Below, piece by piece: positions 16,441 to 22,677 of a stretch of 27,317 nucleotides of DNA. The position numbers and the translations under genes were made by a program. The stretch spans positions 1 to 27,317 of the forward strand of contig JBBIMX010000036.1 in the NCBI GenBank assembly GCA_037444165.1. The letters run 5' to 3'. This DNA comes from CALIBK01 sp037444165 (lineage in GTDB: Bacteria > Desulfobacterota > BSN033 > UBA1163). The first letter of the stretch is position 1, and every line of letters starts with the position of its first letter. Below the pieces are notes generated by a model. The model was not told the DNA's origin, made no database searches, and saw only the letters and a list, made by a program, of their open reading frames with translations.

Positions 16441-17502
16441 TCAAAAGGAAGTCAACTCTTCTGATCCATTGAGAATTTCGATTTCCCCTCTTTTTTCATC
16501 CCTCAAAATTTTGATCTCTAAAAAGTGTTCGATAACCCATAGGTTGGTAAGGAGATGCTCTGTCATTCGGGTCGTAGTCAGTGAAGATCTTCCTTTGGTA
16601 AGGGCCATCCAGAGGACCAATTGATCTGCGAGATGGGGGTCGAGGCAACCCTCACCCCCCATATATTCGATCAATTGATCTACCGCTTCTCCTGCCACCT
16701 TCTCGGCAGGTTTTCCTCTCTCTCCCAGAGAGGAGAATCCGGCTACGATCTCTTCGAACTCTGCTATTAAGAAAAAGAAAGACCCGGGTCCATTGGATGG
16801 GACATCCCAAAGAAGCTGGATCTCGGCTTCCATAGTCAAGTCTTCAAGAATCCTTTTAAGTCCTTCCTCCCTCTGACGCTCTGCGACATGTCTTGGGAGG
16901 TGAGTGGCTGCTGAGAGTCCTCGAATCGTTTTAAGAGCTCCCCGTTTTTTCAGGGAGATGGGCATGAGGGAGCCTATCCGGGAGATACCGACCCTCGCCA
17001 ATCCTCCTCCTTTCGGATAAAACCCCCATTTCTCGAGACTTGCCTCAACATCCACTCCCATCTTTTTTAGAGTGGGGAGCAATACTTCCGAAAAGTAATG
17101 GAAAGGGGGACTCCAGGGAACATGAGTTCCACCCACCAAAGTGATTTTCGAAGGAGCAGTGGCCAAACAAAGGGGTGGAAGAACGGCCTGAAGGAGGAGG
17201 GTTAAGGACCCTGCCGTTGGGATTTCAAATCGGTATTCTTTAGGAATAATCTTTTTAGGATAGAAAGCCACCTCTTGAGACCCTAACCGCACCCCTTCGG
17301 TATGAGCCTCTGTGATCTGGGCTACGGCTTCAATGGCTTTCAAGTGTTGAGCCTGAAGGCCCGGGTTTTTTCTCTTTGATCGAATATGATGAATGACAAA
17401 AGGTTTTCTTAAAATGGCAGAAAGGGCCAGAGAGGTTCTTAAAATTTGTCCACCTCCTTCGCCATAAGATCCATCGATTTCGATCAAAGAATCCCTTTTC
17501 AT
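16441..17502 (-). CDS. rtcA: RNA 3'-terminal phosphate cyclase
   Basis: RtcA uses ATP to convert an RNA 3'-phosphate to a 2',3'-cyclic phosphate through an enzyme-AMP intermediate. The 353-residue protein has the N-terminal signature IDGSYGEGGGQILRTSLALS, the RSKRKNPGLQAQHLKAI segment, GGTHVPWSPPFHYF, and the inserted domain at about 185-280. DPHLADQLVLWMAL carries His290, equivalent to the adenylated His of Escherichia coli RtcA. The ATG at 17502 has GAGGG directly abutting it with no spacing. An in-frame TTG at 17487 would begin MIEIDGSYGEGGG, the usual family start, with AGGG four bases upstream, so the true start may be the TTG. RtcB ligase and the RtcR regulator are not in the window. 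It is followed by hflX and is the first gene of the minus-strand block. Confidence 0.95.
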   Translation of the reverse strand: MKRDSLIEIDGSYGEGGGQILRTSLALSAILRKPFVIHHIRSKRKNPGLQAQHLKAIEAVAQITEAHTEGVRLGSQEVAFYPKKIIPKEYRFEIPTAGSLTLLLQAVLPPLCLATAPSKITLVGGTHVPWSPPFHYFSEVLLPTLKKMGVDVEASLEKWGFYPKGGGLARVGISRIGSLMPISLKKRGALKTIRGLSAATHLPRHVAERQREEGLKRILEDLTMEAEIQLLWDVPSNGPGSFFFLIAEFEEIVAGFSSLGERGKPAEKVAGEAVDQLIEYMGGEGCLDPHLADQLVLWMALTKGRSSLTTTRMTEHLLTNLWVIEHFLEIKILRDEKRGEIEILNGSEELTSF

Positions 17503-17515
17503 CCCTCAATATTAT

Positions 17516-17544
17516 TTAGTAGTCAAAAGGGAAAGATCTGTCAA
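17516..17544 (-). promoter_or_regulatory. Probable rtcA promoter
   Basis: Minus strand: TTGACA (17544-17539), 17-base spacer, TACTAA as a poor -10. Predicted transcription start is near 17509, only about 7 bases before the rtcA ATG at 17502 but about 22 before the alternative TTG start at 17487. The -35 is perfect; the -10 is weak, hence moderate confidence. Confidence 0.45.
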
Positions 17545-17579
17545 TAATAGAATCTGAGAGCTCTGAAAAAGTCATAGAA

Positions 17580-17639
17580 AGACTGGGGAGGTAGGGTTCC
17601 AAACCCTTCGAATACGTCCTCACCCCACCTGCCCAGTCT
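17580..17639. repeat. Imperfect inverted repeat with nested hairpin in the rtcA/MBL divergent region
   Basis: Left arm 17580-17596 and right arm 17623-17639 match as inverted repeats at 15 of 17 positions, with AGACTGGG pairing perfectly to CCCAGTCT at the base. Between them is a second perfect hairpin, AGGGTT-CCA-AACCCT (17593-17607), which shares four bases with the outer left arm, so the two structures partly compete. It lies upstream of both divergent genes and has no strong T-tract after it, so it is not an ordinary terminator. It could be a small structured RNA, a protein-binding site or a REP-like palindromic repeat. Confidence 0.6.
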
Positions 17640-17783
17640 ATAAAATGGGTCCAACAGGGATTCCTCCAAAAATCTTAGAACGAACAAACCTCCCTCTCGG
17701 AACCCTTCTCCACCTGATTGAGGTGTTACTCTTATTAGATTTTTATGAAAATTTCATTATTATGTGTTATGTTGAAAATAATA
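17640..17783. other. Non-coding stretch upstream of the MBL gene, AT-rich at its end
   Basis: Between the inverted-repeat element and the chosen MBL start I see no gene. It holds a small hairpin CACCT-GATTG-AGGTG (17711-17725) followed by T-rich sequence, and a perfect palindrome ATGAAA-A-TTTCAT (17745-17757) in a strongly AT-rich run. The AT-rich run probably contains the MBL promoter, but no clear -35/-10 pair stands out. Confidence 0.4.
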
Positions 17784-18539
17784 ATGATTACTCTCATTCT
17801 TTTAGGTTCGGGAACAGGAGTCCCTTCTTTAAGAAGGGCATCACCAGGATTGGCGATCCTATCAAAAGACCTCCACCTCTTAATTGATAGTGGTCCAGGC
17901 TTGTTAAGGAAAATGTTAGAGGTTGGCCTCACCTATCGAGATCCGGATCTGATTCTCTACACCCATCTCCATCCCGATCACACAGCCGACCTTATCCCCA
18001 TTCTTTTTGCGTGCAAATACGGAGACCTCCCAAGAGAGAAGAACCTTTTCTGTATGGGAGGGCCGGGGTTCAAAGAATTTTTTAGAGGCTTAGAGAAGCT
18101 CTATGAACCGTGGATTAAACCTCAGAGTTATCAACTTTCTATCAAGGAGTTGTCTCAGGAGGCAATCTCCTTTCGAGGTGTGAAAATCATCTCCAAATCC
18201 ATGGCCCACCTTCCAGGGAGTTTAGGATATCGAATCGAGTTTGGGAATGGCAAATCAGTGGCCATCTCAGGAGATACCGATTACTGCGACAATATTGTAA
18301 AATTAGCCATGGATACGGATCTTCTTGTCCTTGAATGTTCCTTTCCAGATGGAAAGAAGGTAGAGGGACATCTAACTCCTTACTGGGCAGGAAGGATCGC
18401 CAAGGAGTCGAATTGTAAGACACTCTTGCTAACCCACTTCTATCCTCCCTGTGACGAAGTGGATATATTCTCTCAATGCAGGGAAACCTATAAAGGCCCT
18501 CTCCTCATCGGAGAAGATTTGATGAGGATCGAATTGTGA
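17784..18539 (+). CDS. MBL-fold metallohydrolase, RNase Z/arylsulfatase-like
   Basis: The 251-residue protein has the metallo-beta-lactamase fold of the RNase Z/ElaC-like branch. It opens with a beta strand ITLILLGSGTGVPS. The metal motif THLHPDHTADL gives His61, His63, Asp65 and His66. Further ligands are likely His142 (MAHLPGS), Asp164 (SGDTDY) and His218 (LTHFYP), and a conserved-looking GHLTP carries His196. The long exosite arm of true RNase Z is not evident, so I do not call it rnz; a phosphodiesterase or other hydrolase is equally possible. Substrate unknown. Three in-frame ATGs (17745, 17769, 17784) compete; none has a visible Shine-Dalgarno sequence. I chose 17784 because the family begins at that strand. 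The gene is transcribed away from rtcA and ends just before the nfeD promoter. Confidence 0.85.
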   Translation: MITLILLGSGTGVPSLRRASPGLAILSKDLHLLIDSGPGLLRKMLEVGLTYRDPDLILYTHLHPDHTADLIPILFACKYGDLPREKNLFCMGGPGFKEFFRGLEKLYEPWIKPQSYQLSIKELSQEAISFRGVKIISKSMAHLPGSLGYRIEFGNGKSVAISGDTDYCDNIVKLAMDTDLLVLECSFPDGKKVEGHLTPYWAGRIAKESNCKTLLLTHFYPPCDEVDIFSQCRETYKGPLLIGEDLMRIEL

Positions 18540-18549
18540 GACATCCGAT

Positions 18550-18578
18550 TTGACAATCCCTCGTTTTTAAGATATTTT
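18550..18578 (+). promoter_or_regulatory. Probable promoter for the nfeD-slipin operon
   Basis: TTGACA (18550-18555), 17-base spacer, TATTTT (18573-18578). Transcription would begin near 18585, about 16 bases before ATG 18601. It sits immediately after the MBL stop and separates the NfeD-slipin pair from that gene. The TTG alternative start at 18577 falls inside the -10, which argues against it. Confidence 0.55.
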
Positions 18579-18600
18579 GATTAAAAAGACTCAGCCTCCT

Positions 18601-19884
18601 ATGAAACGAATTATCCTTTTAGCCAGTCTATGCTTTCTGTTCTCCTCGATGGGTTTGAGCTTTTCCCAGGAAAAGCCTCCAATCTACCTGATCGAGGTAG
18701 ATGGGATCATCAATCCTGCCACTGCAAAATTTATTATGGAGTCCATTGATCAGGCTCAGGAGAAAGGGGCCCAGGGAATCATTATCCAACTGGATACGCC
18801 AGGGGGATTGATGGACTCGATGAGGCTCATTGTCAAGAGGATTCTTACAGCCAATATCCCTGTCATCGTCTATGTAGGTCCTCGAGGGGCGAGGGCTGCC
18901 TCTGCAGGAGTCTTCATCACTCTCTCTGCTCACATTGCTGTCATGGCTCCGAGTACCCACATCGGAGCTGCCCACCCTGTGACTTTAGGGGAAGGCAAAG
19001 AGAGTAAGACCATGTCTGAAAAGATTGTCAATGATACGGTCTCCTATATCAAGACGATTGCGAAGACAAGAGGGAGAAATGTAGAGTGGGCTGAAAAGGC
19101 GGTGAGAAAGAGCGTTTCCATTACGGAGGAAGAAGCGGTTAAGTTGAATGTGGTGGACTTCGTGAGTCCCGATGTCTACGATCTTCTCGATCGAATTGAT
19201 GGAAAGGTCATCAAATTTGATGGAGTCAGCCGTACCCTAACGACAAAAGGATTAAAACCACGATCCATGCAGATGAGCTGGCGATATAAGTTCTTAGATA
19301 TCATCTCCAACCCGACCATTGCTTATATTCTCCTTATGTTAGGAATCTACGGAATCTTCTTCGAACTCTCCAATCCCGGGGCTATCCTTCCGGGAGTCGT
19401 CGGAGGGATTTTTCTTATCCTTGCCTTCTATTCACTGCAGATGCTCCCCATCAATTTTGCAGGCTTGGCCCTTATCCTCTTTGCCATCATCCTCTTTATT
19501 GCCGAGATTAAGGTGGTCAGCCATGGACTGCTTTCTGTCGGGGGGGTCATCTCACTTTTTTTGGGTTCCTTGATGTTGATTGAGAGTCCTGCAGAATATA
19601 TGAAAATCTCTTTAAGTGTCATTATCCCCGCTGTCCTAGTGAGCGCTGCTTTCTTCGTCTTTGCGGTCACCATGGCCATCAAGGCCCGACTGAAGAAACC
19701 GACCACAGGGACAGAGGGACTGGTGGATGAAATTGGAGTGGCCGTCACCGATATTGACCCTGAGGGAAAGGTTCTGGTCCATGGGGAATACTGGAATGCC
19801 ACGAGTGATGAAAAGATAGAAAAAGACCAAAAAATCCAAGTGGTTAGTGTTAAAAACTTAAAGCTTCATGTGAAAAAAGTCTGA
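18601..19884 (+). CDS. NfeD family membrane serine protease (ClpP-class, stomatin-operon partner)
   Basis: The protein has a signal peptide (MKRIILLASLCFLFSSMGLSFS), a ClpP-like protease domain (about 25-200), four to five membrane helices (about 238-360) and a C-terminal NfeD OB-fold domain (about 370-427). The probable Ser-Lys dyad is Ser101 in RAASAG and Lys141 in MSEKIVND; the 40-residue spacing is nearly that of Ser97/Lys138 in the Pyrococcus horikoshii 1510-N protease. That archaeal relative cleaves the C-terminus of its partner stomatin. Here the slipin gene begins 15 bases downstream, the same pairing. An upstream TTG (18577) would only add residues before the signal peptide and overlaps a promoter, so ATG 18601 is preferred although it lacks a Shine-Dalgarno sequence. 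A membrane-quality-control role is inferred from the family. Confidence 0.92.
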   Translation: MKRIILLASLCFLFSSMGLSFSQEKPPIYLIEVDGIINPATAKFIMESIDQAQEKGAQGIIIQLDTPGGLMDSMRLIVKRILTANIPVIVYVGPRGARAASAGVFITLSAHIAVMAPSTHIGAAHPVTLGEGKESKTMSEKIVNDTVSYIKTIAKTRGRNVEWAEKAVRKSVSITEEEAVKLNVVDFVSPDVYDLLDRIDGKVIKFDGVSRTLTTKGLKPRSMQMSWRYKFLDIISNPTIAYILLMLGIYGIFFELSNPGAILPGVVGGIFLILAFYSLQMLPINFAGLALILFAIILFIAEIKVVSHGLLSVGGVISLFLGSLMLIESPAEYMKISLSVIIPAVLVSAAFFVFAVTMAIKARLKKPTTGTEGLVDEIGVAVTDIDPEGKVLVHGEYWNATSDEKIEKDQKIQVVSVKNLKLHVKKV

Positions 19885-19899
19885 CAAGGAGGAGAGACT

Positions 19900-20658
19900 A
19901 TGGGTCTGACAGGATTACCATCAGGTTTGTTCTTTTTAATCATTTTTTTAATCATTCTTGCAGCCTCAGCGATCAAGGTCTTGAGGGAATATGAACGAGG
20001 TGTGATTTTCCGTCTGGGAAGGCTAATCGGAGCTAAAGGACCTGGGATCTTTTTCATCATACCGGGAGTCGATAAGATGATCCGGGTGAGTTTGAGGTTG
20101 GTGACGATGGATATTCCTCCTCAGGATGTAATCACAAGGGATAATGTCTCCATTAAAGTGAATGCGGTGGTTTATTTTCGTGTCGTCGACCCCAATAAGG
20201 CCGTCGTTGAAGTGGAAAATTATCTTTATGCGACCTCTCAGCTCGCCCAGACCACTCTTCGAAGTGTAGTGGGTCAGATGGAACTTGATGAACTCCTGGC
20301 TCATCGGGAAAAGCTCAACATGCGACTTCAAGAGATTTTAGATAAACACACTGACCCATGGGGGATTAAAGTGACCTTGGTCGAGACCAAGGCAGTTGAT
20401 CTTCCCGATGAGATGAGAAGGGCGATTGCACGTCAGGCTGAGGCAGAGCGAGAAAAAAGAGCAAAGATTATCCATGCAGAGGGAGAGTTTCAGGCTGCGG
20501 AGAAGCTGGCTCAGGCGGCTCAGGTGATCAGTGCGACCCCAGTGGCCCTTCAATTAAGATTTCTTCAGACCTTGACAGAGGTAGCCACCGAAAAGAATTC
20601 GACTACCATCTTTCCTGTGCCCATCGATCTCCTTAAGCCCTTTCTTGAAAAGAAGTAG
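19900..20658 (+). CDS. Slipin (stomatin/band 7, SPFH family protein)
   Basis: At 252 residues this is a typical prokaryotic slipin: one N-terminal membrane hairpin/helix (about 9-27), then the SPFH domain beginning VLREYERGVIFRLGR and running to about residue 170. It contains GPGIFFIIPGVD, TRDNVSIKVNAVVYFRV and the ALPDEM-like VDLPDEMRRAIARQAEAEREKRA. The tail is a coiled coil rich in Ala, Glu and Lys followed by a hydrophobic segment (about 205-225). Slipins form oligomeric scaffolds in the membrane. AAGGAGG seven bases before the ATG makes the start certain. The gene is in operon with the NfeD protease, whose archaeal homologue cuts the hydrophobic C-terminus of its stomatin; the segment VALQLRFLQTL could be the equivalent site here, an inference. 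A strong hairpin follows the stop. Confidence 0.95.
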   Translation: MGLTGLPSGLFFLIIFLIILAASAIKVLREYERGVIFRLGRLIGAKGPGIFFIIPGVDKMIRVSLRLVTMDIPPQDVITRDNVSIKVNAVVYFRVVDPNKAVVEVENYLYATSQLAQTTLRSVVGQMELDELLAHREKLNMRLQEILDKHTDPWGIKVTLVETKAVDLPDEMRRAIARQAEAEREKRAKIIHAEGEFQAAEKLAQAAQVISATPVALQLRFLQTLTEVATEKNSTTIFPVPIDLLKPFLEKK

Positions 20659-20665
20659 AACCTTC

Positions 20666-20688
20666 AGGGGCGATCACCGATCGCCCCT
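20666..20688. terminator. Bidirectional hairpin between the slipin and trmJ genes
   Basis: A perfect 10-bp stem AGGGGCGATC/GATCGCCCCT closes a three-base loop (ACC). It begins 8 bases after the slipin stop and contains the trmJ stop codon (20674-20676). T-tracts on either side are weak, so it may act as a stabilising 3' stem-loop or a weak terminator for both convergent genes. Confidence 0.6.
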
Positions 20689-21411
20689 CACCTGTTTTCG
20701 AATCCAATCCACTTTGCTCCAGATCCCTTGAAGAATTCGGACGTCTCGCTCCTCTAACTGACTCCTTCCAAAGAGGCGTCGAAGGGTCCGCATGATTCTC
20801 TTTGGATTCTTTGCCTCCAAGAATCCGATATCGACGAGAGTCCTTTCCATATGTTCGAACATCCTCTCGATCTCCATCGAAGAGGCAAGGCGAGGTGAGG
20901 ATGTGGAAACAGGAATCCGGCTCTGGAAGAGTTCATAACAGAGAACCATCACGGCCTGTGCAAGGTTTAACGAAGGGAAAGACTCGGAGCAGGGAATCCT
21001 TGTATAGAGGTGGCAAAGGGAGAGCTCTTCATTGGTGAGGCCCTCCTTTTCAGAGCCAAAGACGATTCCGATTCGATTCCTCATAGAAAGAGAAACCAAC
21101 TTCTTTGCCAGTTCTCTCGGAGTCAGAAGAGGCCCTCTCTCCTTTCCCATTCGAGAAGTGGTCCCAACCACACACTCTAATTCAGCAATCGCTTCTTTTA
21201 GGGTTGGAAATTCTTCAGCCCTCTCAAGAATCTCATAAGCTCCTGAAGCCAGTTTGTAGGCATTTCGATGGAAAGGAGAGGCACCCCCTACAATGACCAA
21301 TCGACTCAGCCCCATATTCTTCATGGCCCTTGCTACAGAGCCAATATTCTCTGGAAACCTCGGTCTCACGAGAAGAATAAAGATGGCATCGAGACGAATC
21401 CCTTCTTGCAT
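20674..21411 (-). CDS. trmJ: tRNA/rRNA 2'-O-methyltransferase, TrmJ-like (SPOUT family)
   Basis: The protein of 245 residues has the SpoU/TrmH knot motifs: PENIGSVARAMKNMG (20-34), IVFGSEKEGLTNEEL (116-130, SAM site) and FPSLNLAQAVMVLCYEL (145-161). A helical C-terminal extension of about 75 residues is as in TrmJ, which methylates the ribose of nucleotide 32 in tRNA. LasT/YfiF-type relatives cannot be excluded, but length and motif 1 fit TrmJ best. The ATG is preceded by AAAAAGG with no spacing, and a TATAAT box ends only eight bases from it, so the mRNA may be leaderless. The last codons and the stop lie inside a hairpin shared with the end of the convergent slipin gene. Confidence 0.9.
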   Translation of the reverse strand: MQEGIRLDAIFILLVRPRFPENIGSVARAMKNMGLSRLVIVGGASPFHRNAYKLASGAYEILERAEEFPTLKEAIAELECVVGTTSRMGKERGPLLTPRELAKKLVSLSMRNRIGIVFGSEKEGLTNEELSLCHLYTRIPCSESFPSLNLAQAVMVLCYELFQSRIPVSTSSPRLASSMEIERMFEHMERTLVDIGFLEAKNPKRIMRTLRRLFGRSQLEERDVRILQGIWSKVDWIRKQVRGDR

Positions 21412-21418
21412 CCTTTTT

Positions 21419-21447
21419 ATTATATCGTTATTTTTTCAGCTTGACTA
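21419..21447 (-). promoter_or_regulatory. Probable trmJ promoter, giving a near-leaderless mRNA
   Basis: Minus strand: TAGTCA (21447-21442), 17-base spacer, perfect TATAAT (21424-21419). Transcription should start at about 21411-21413, essentially at the trmJ ATG. Its -35 overlaps a TTGACT on the opposite strand (21441-21446) that could serve the divergent aminotransferase gene. Confidence 0.5.
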
Positions 21448-21469
21448 TACCCCTTTTTTATCTTAATTA
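21441..21469 (+). promoter_or_regulatory. Possible promoter for the aminotransferase-dehydrogenase pair
   Basis: TTGACT (21441-21446), 17-base spacer, TAATTA (21464-21469). The -35 is good, the -10 poor. It is the best candidate in the 90-base gap upstream of the GTG start at 21502, and its -35 overlaps that of the divergent trmJ promoter. Confidence 0.3.
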
Positions 21470-21501
21470 ACTCCTCTAAAAGAGGGGGGGTAAAAGTAAA
21501 A

Positions 21502-22638
21502 GTGAGGGTTCCTTTTTTTGATCTCAGCCGACAATTGATCGCGCTCAAAGAGGAGATTCGATCAGCCATTGAAGAGGTGTATGAGACGGGTCAATTCATC
21601 CTTGGTCCACAGGTCCATACCCTTGAGCAAATCGTGGCCTCCTACTGTCAGACCGAATATGGAGTGGGAGTGGCTTCTGGTTCAGATGCCCTTCTTCTCT
21701 CTCTCATGGCCGTTGGGGTGGGAACGGGGGACGAGGTGATTCTCCCATCCTTTACCTTCTTTGCAACGGCTGGCTCTGTCTCTCGTCTGGGAGCAACTCC
21801 TATCTTTGTTGATATTGAGCCAGAAACGTATAACATCGATCCTGAGAAGATTGAAGAAAAGATCACCCCCAGGACAAAGGTCATTCTTCCCGTTCATCTC
21901 TTCGGGCAATGTGCAGAGATGGACCGGATCCTCCAGATCTCAAAACAATACAACCTCTGGGTCATTGAAGATGCCGCCCAGGCCATTGGTGCCGAGTATC
22001 GCCCAAAAGAGGACTCCGAGGCAAAAAGGGCCGGAGGGATAGGACATCTCGGCTGTTTCTCCTTCTACCCCACCAAGAATTTAGGAGCCTTTGGAGATGG
22101 AGGGATGGTGGTGACCCATGATCTTGAGCTTGCAGAAAAAATTAGACTCTTAAGGACGCATGGGAGTCAGCCAAAATATTATCACAAATGGATTGGAATC
22201 AATAGTCGCCTGGATACGATTCAGGCCGCCATTCTTCTGGTTAAATTCAAATACCTGGACCAATGGACTCAGGCCAGGCAGAGGAGGGCTGAAAGATACC
22301 AAGAACTCTTTCAGGAGCTGATCTGCTCAGGAGTCGAAATCGAACTTCCAAAAATTCGGCATCAGAATCGCCATATCTTTAACCAGTACGTCGTTCGGGT
22401 ACCTGAAAGAGATCGACTGCGAAAATTTCTGTTTGAAGAAGGGATTGGAACCGATGTCTATTATCCCATCCCCCTTCACCTTCAGGAATGTTACTCTTTT
22501 TTAAACCATCGACCCGGAGAATTCCCTGTTTCGGAAAAGGTGGCTAAGGAGGCCCTGGCCCTCCCTATCTTTCCCGAGTTGACCGAGGAACAGCAATTCA
22601 TGGTGTTTGACCGAATCAGAGCGTTCTATAAAGGATGA
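21502..22638 (+). CDS. DegT/DnrJ/EryC1/StrS aminotransferase (WbpE-like)
   Basis: This PLP-dependent sugar aminotransferase has 378 residues, the normal family length. Visible are the N-terminal FFDLSRQ, the cofactor-binding SGSDALLLSL (59-68), the Asp/Gln pair in EDAAQAIGA (156-164), and the Schiff-base Lys192 in FYPTKNLGAFGDGG. A C-terminal GTDVYYPIPLHLQ block follows, as in enzymes acting on UDP-3-keto sugars. The N-terminal half resembles WbpE, which aminates UDP-3-keto-GlcNAc uronate, and the neighbour 39 bases downstream is a WbpA-like dehydrogenase that makes the uronate. Other DegT enzymes share these motifs, so the exact sugar is inferred. The start is GTG with GAGGGGGGG about 11 bases upstream; no better start is visible. 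Confidence 0.88.
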   Translation: MRVPFFDLSRQLIALKEEIRSAIEEVYETGQFILGPQVHTLEQIVASYCQTEYGVGVASGSDALLLSLMAVGVGTGDEVILPSFTFFATAGSVSRLGATPIFVDIEPETYNIDPEKIEEKITPRTKVILPVHLFGQCAEMDRILQISKQYNLWVIEDAAQAIGAEYRPKEDSEAKRAGGIGHLGCFSFYPTKNLGAFGDGGMVVTHDLELAEKIRLLRTHGSQPKYYHKWIGINSRLDTIQAAILLVKFKYLDQWTQARQRRAERYQELFQELICSGVEIELPKIRHQNRHIFNQYVVRVPERDRLRKFLFEEGIGTDVYYPIPLHLQECYSFLNHRPGEFPVSEKVAKEALALPIFPELTEEQQFMVFDRIRAFYKG

Positions 22639-22677
22639 ATAGAGAAATCTCTTTTTAAGGGGGAACCTCCTGCGGAA

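Noticed and set aside
17581..17650. tRNA-like sequence (GGTTCCAAACC resembling a T arm)
   Set aside because: The loop TTCCAAA breaks the TTCRA consensus, no anticodon or D arm can be folded, and no CCA-type acceptor is present.
17770..17800. Fur-box-like run of AATAATGATTA
   Set aside because: Only part of the 19-bp consensus matches, and the AT-rich context makes chance likely.
17645..17887. 80-codon open frame upstream of and overlapping the MBL gene
   Set aside because: It has no Shine-Dalgarno sequence, unlikely composition, and overlaps the start of a well-supported gene in another frame.
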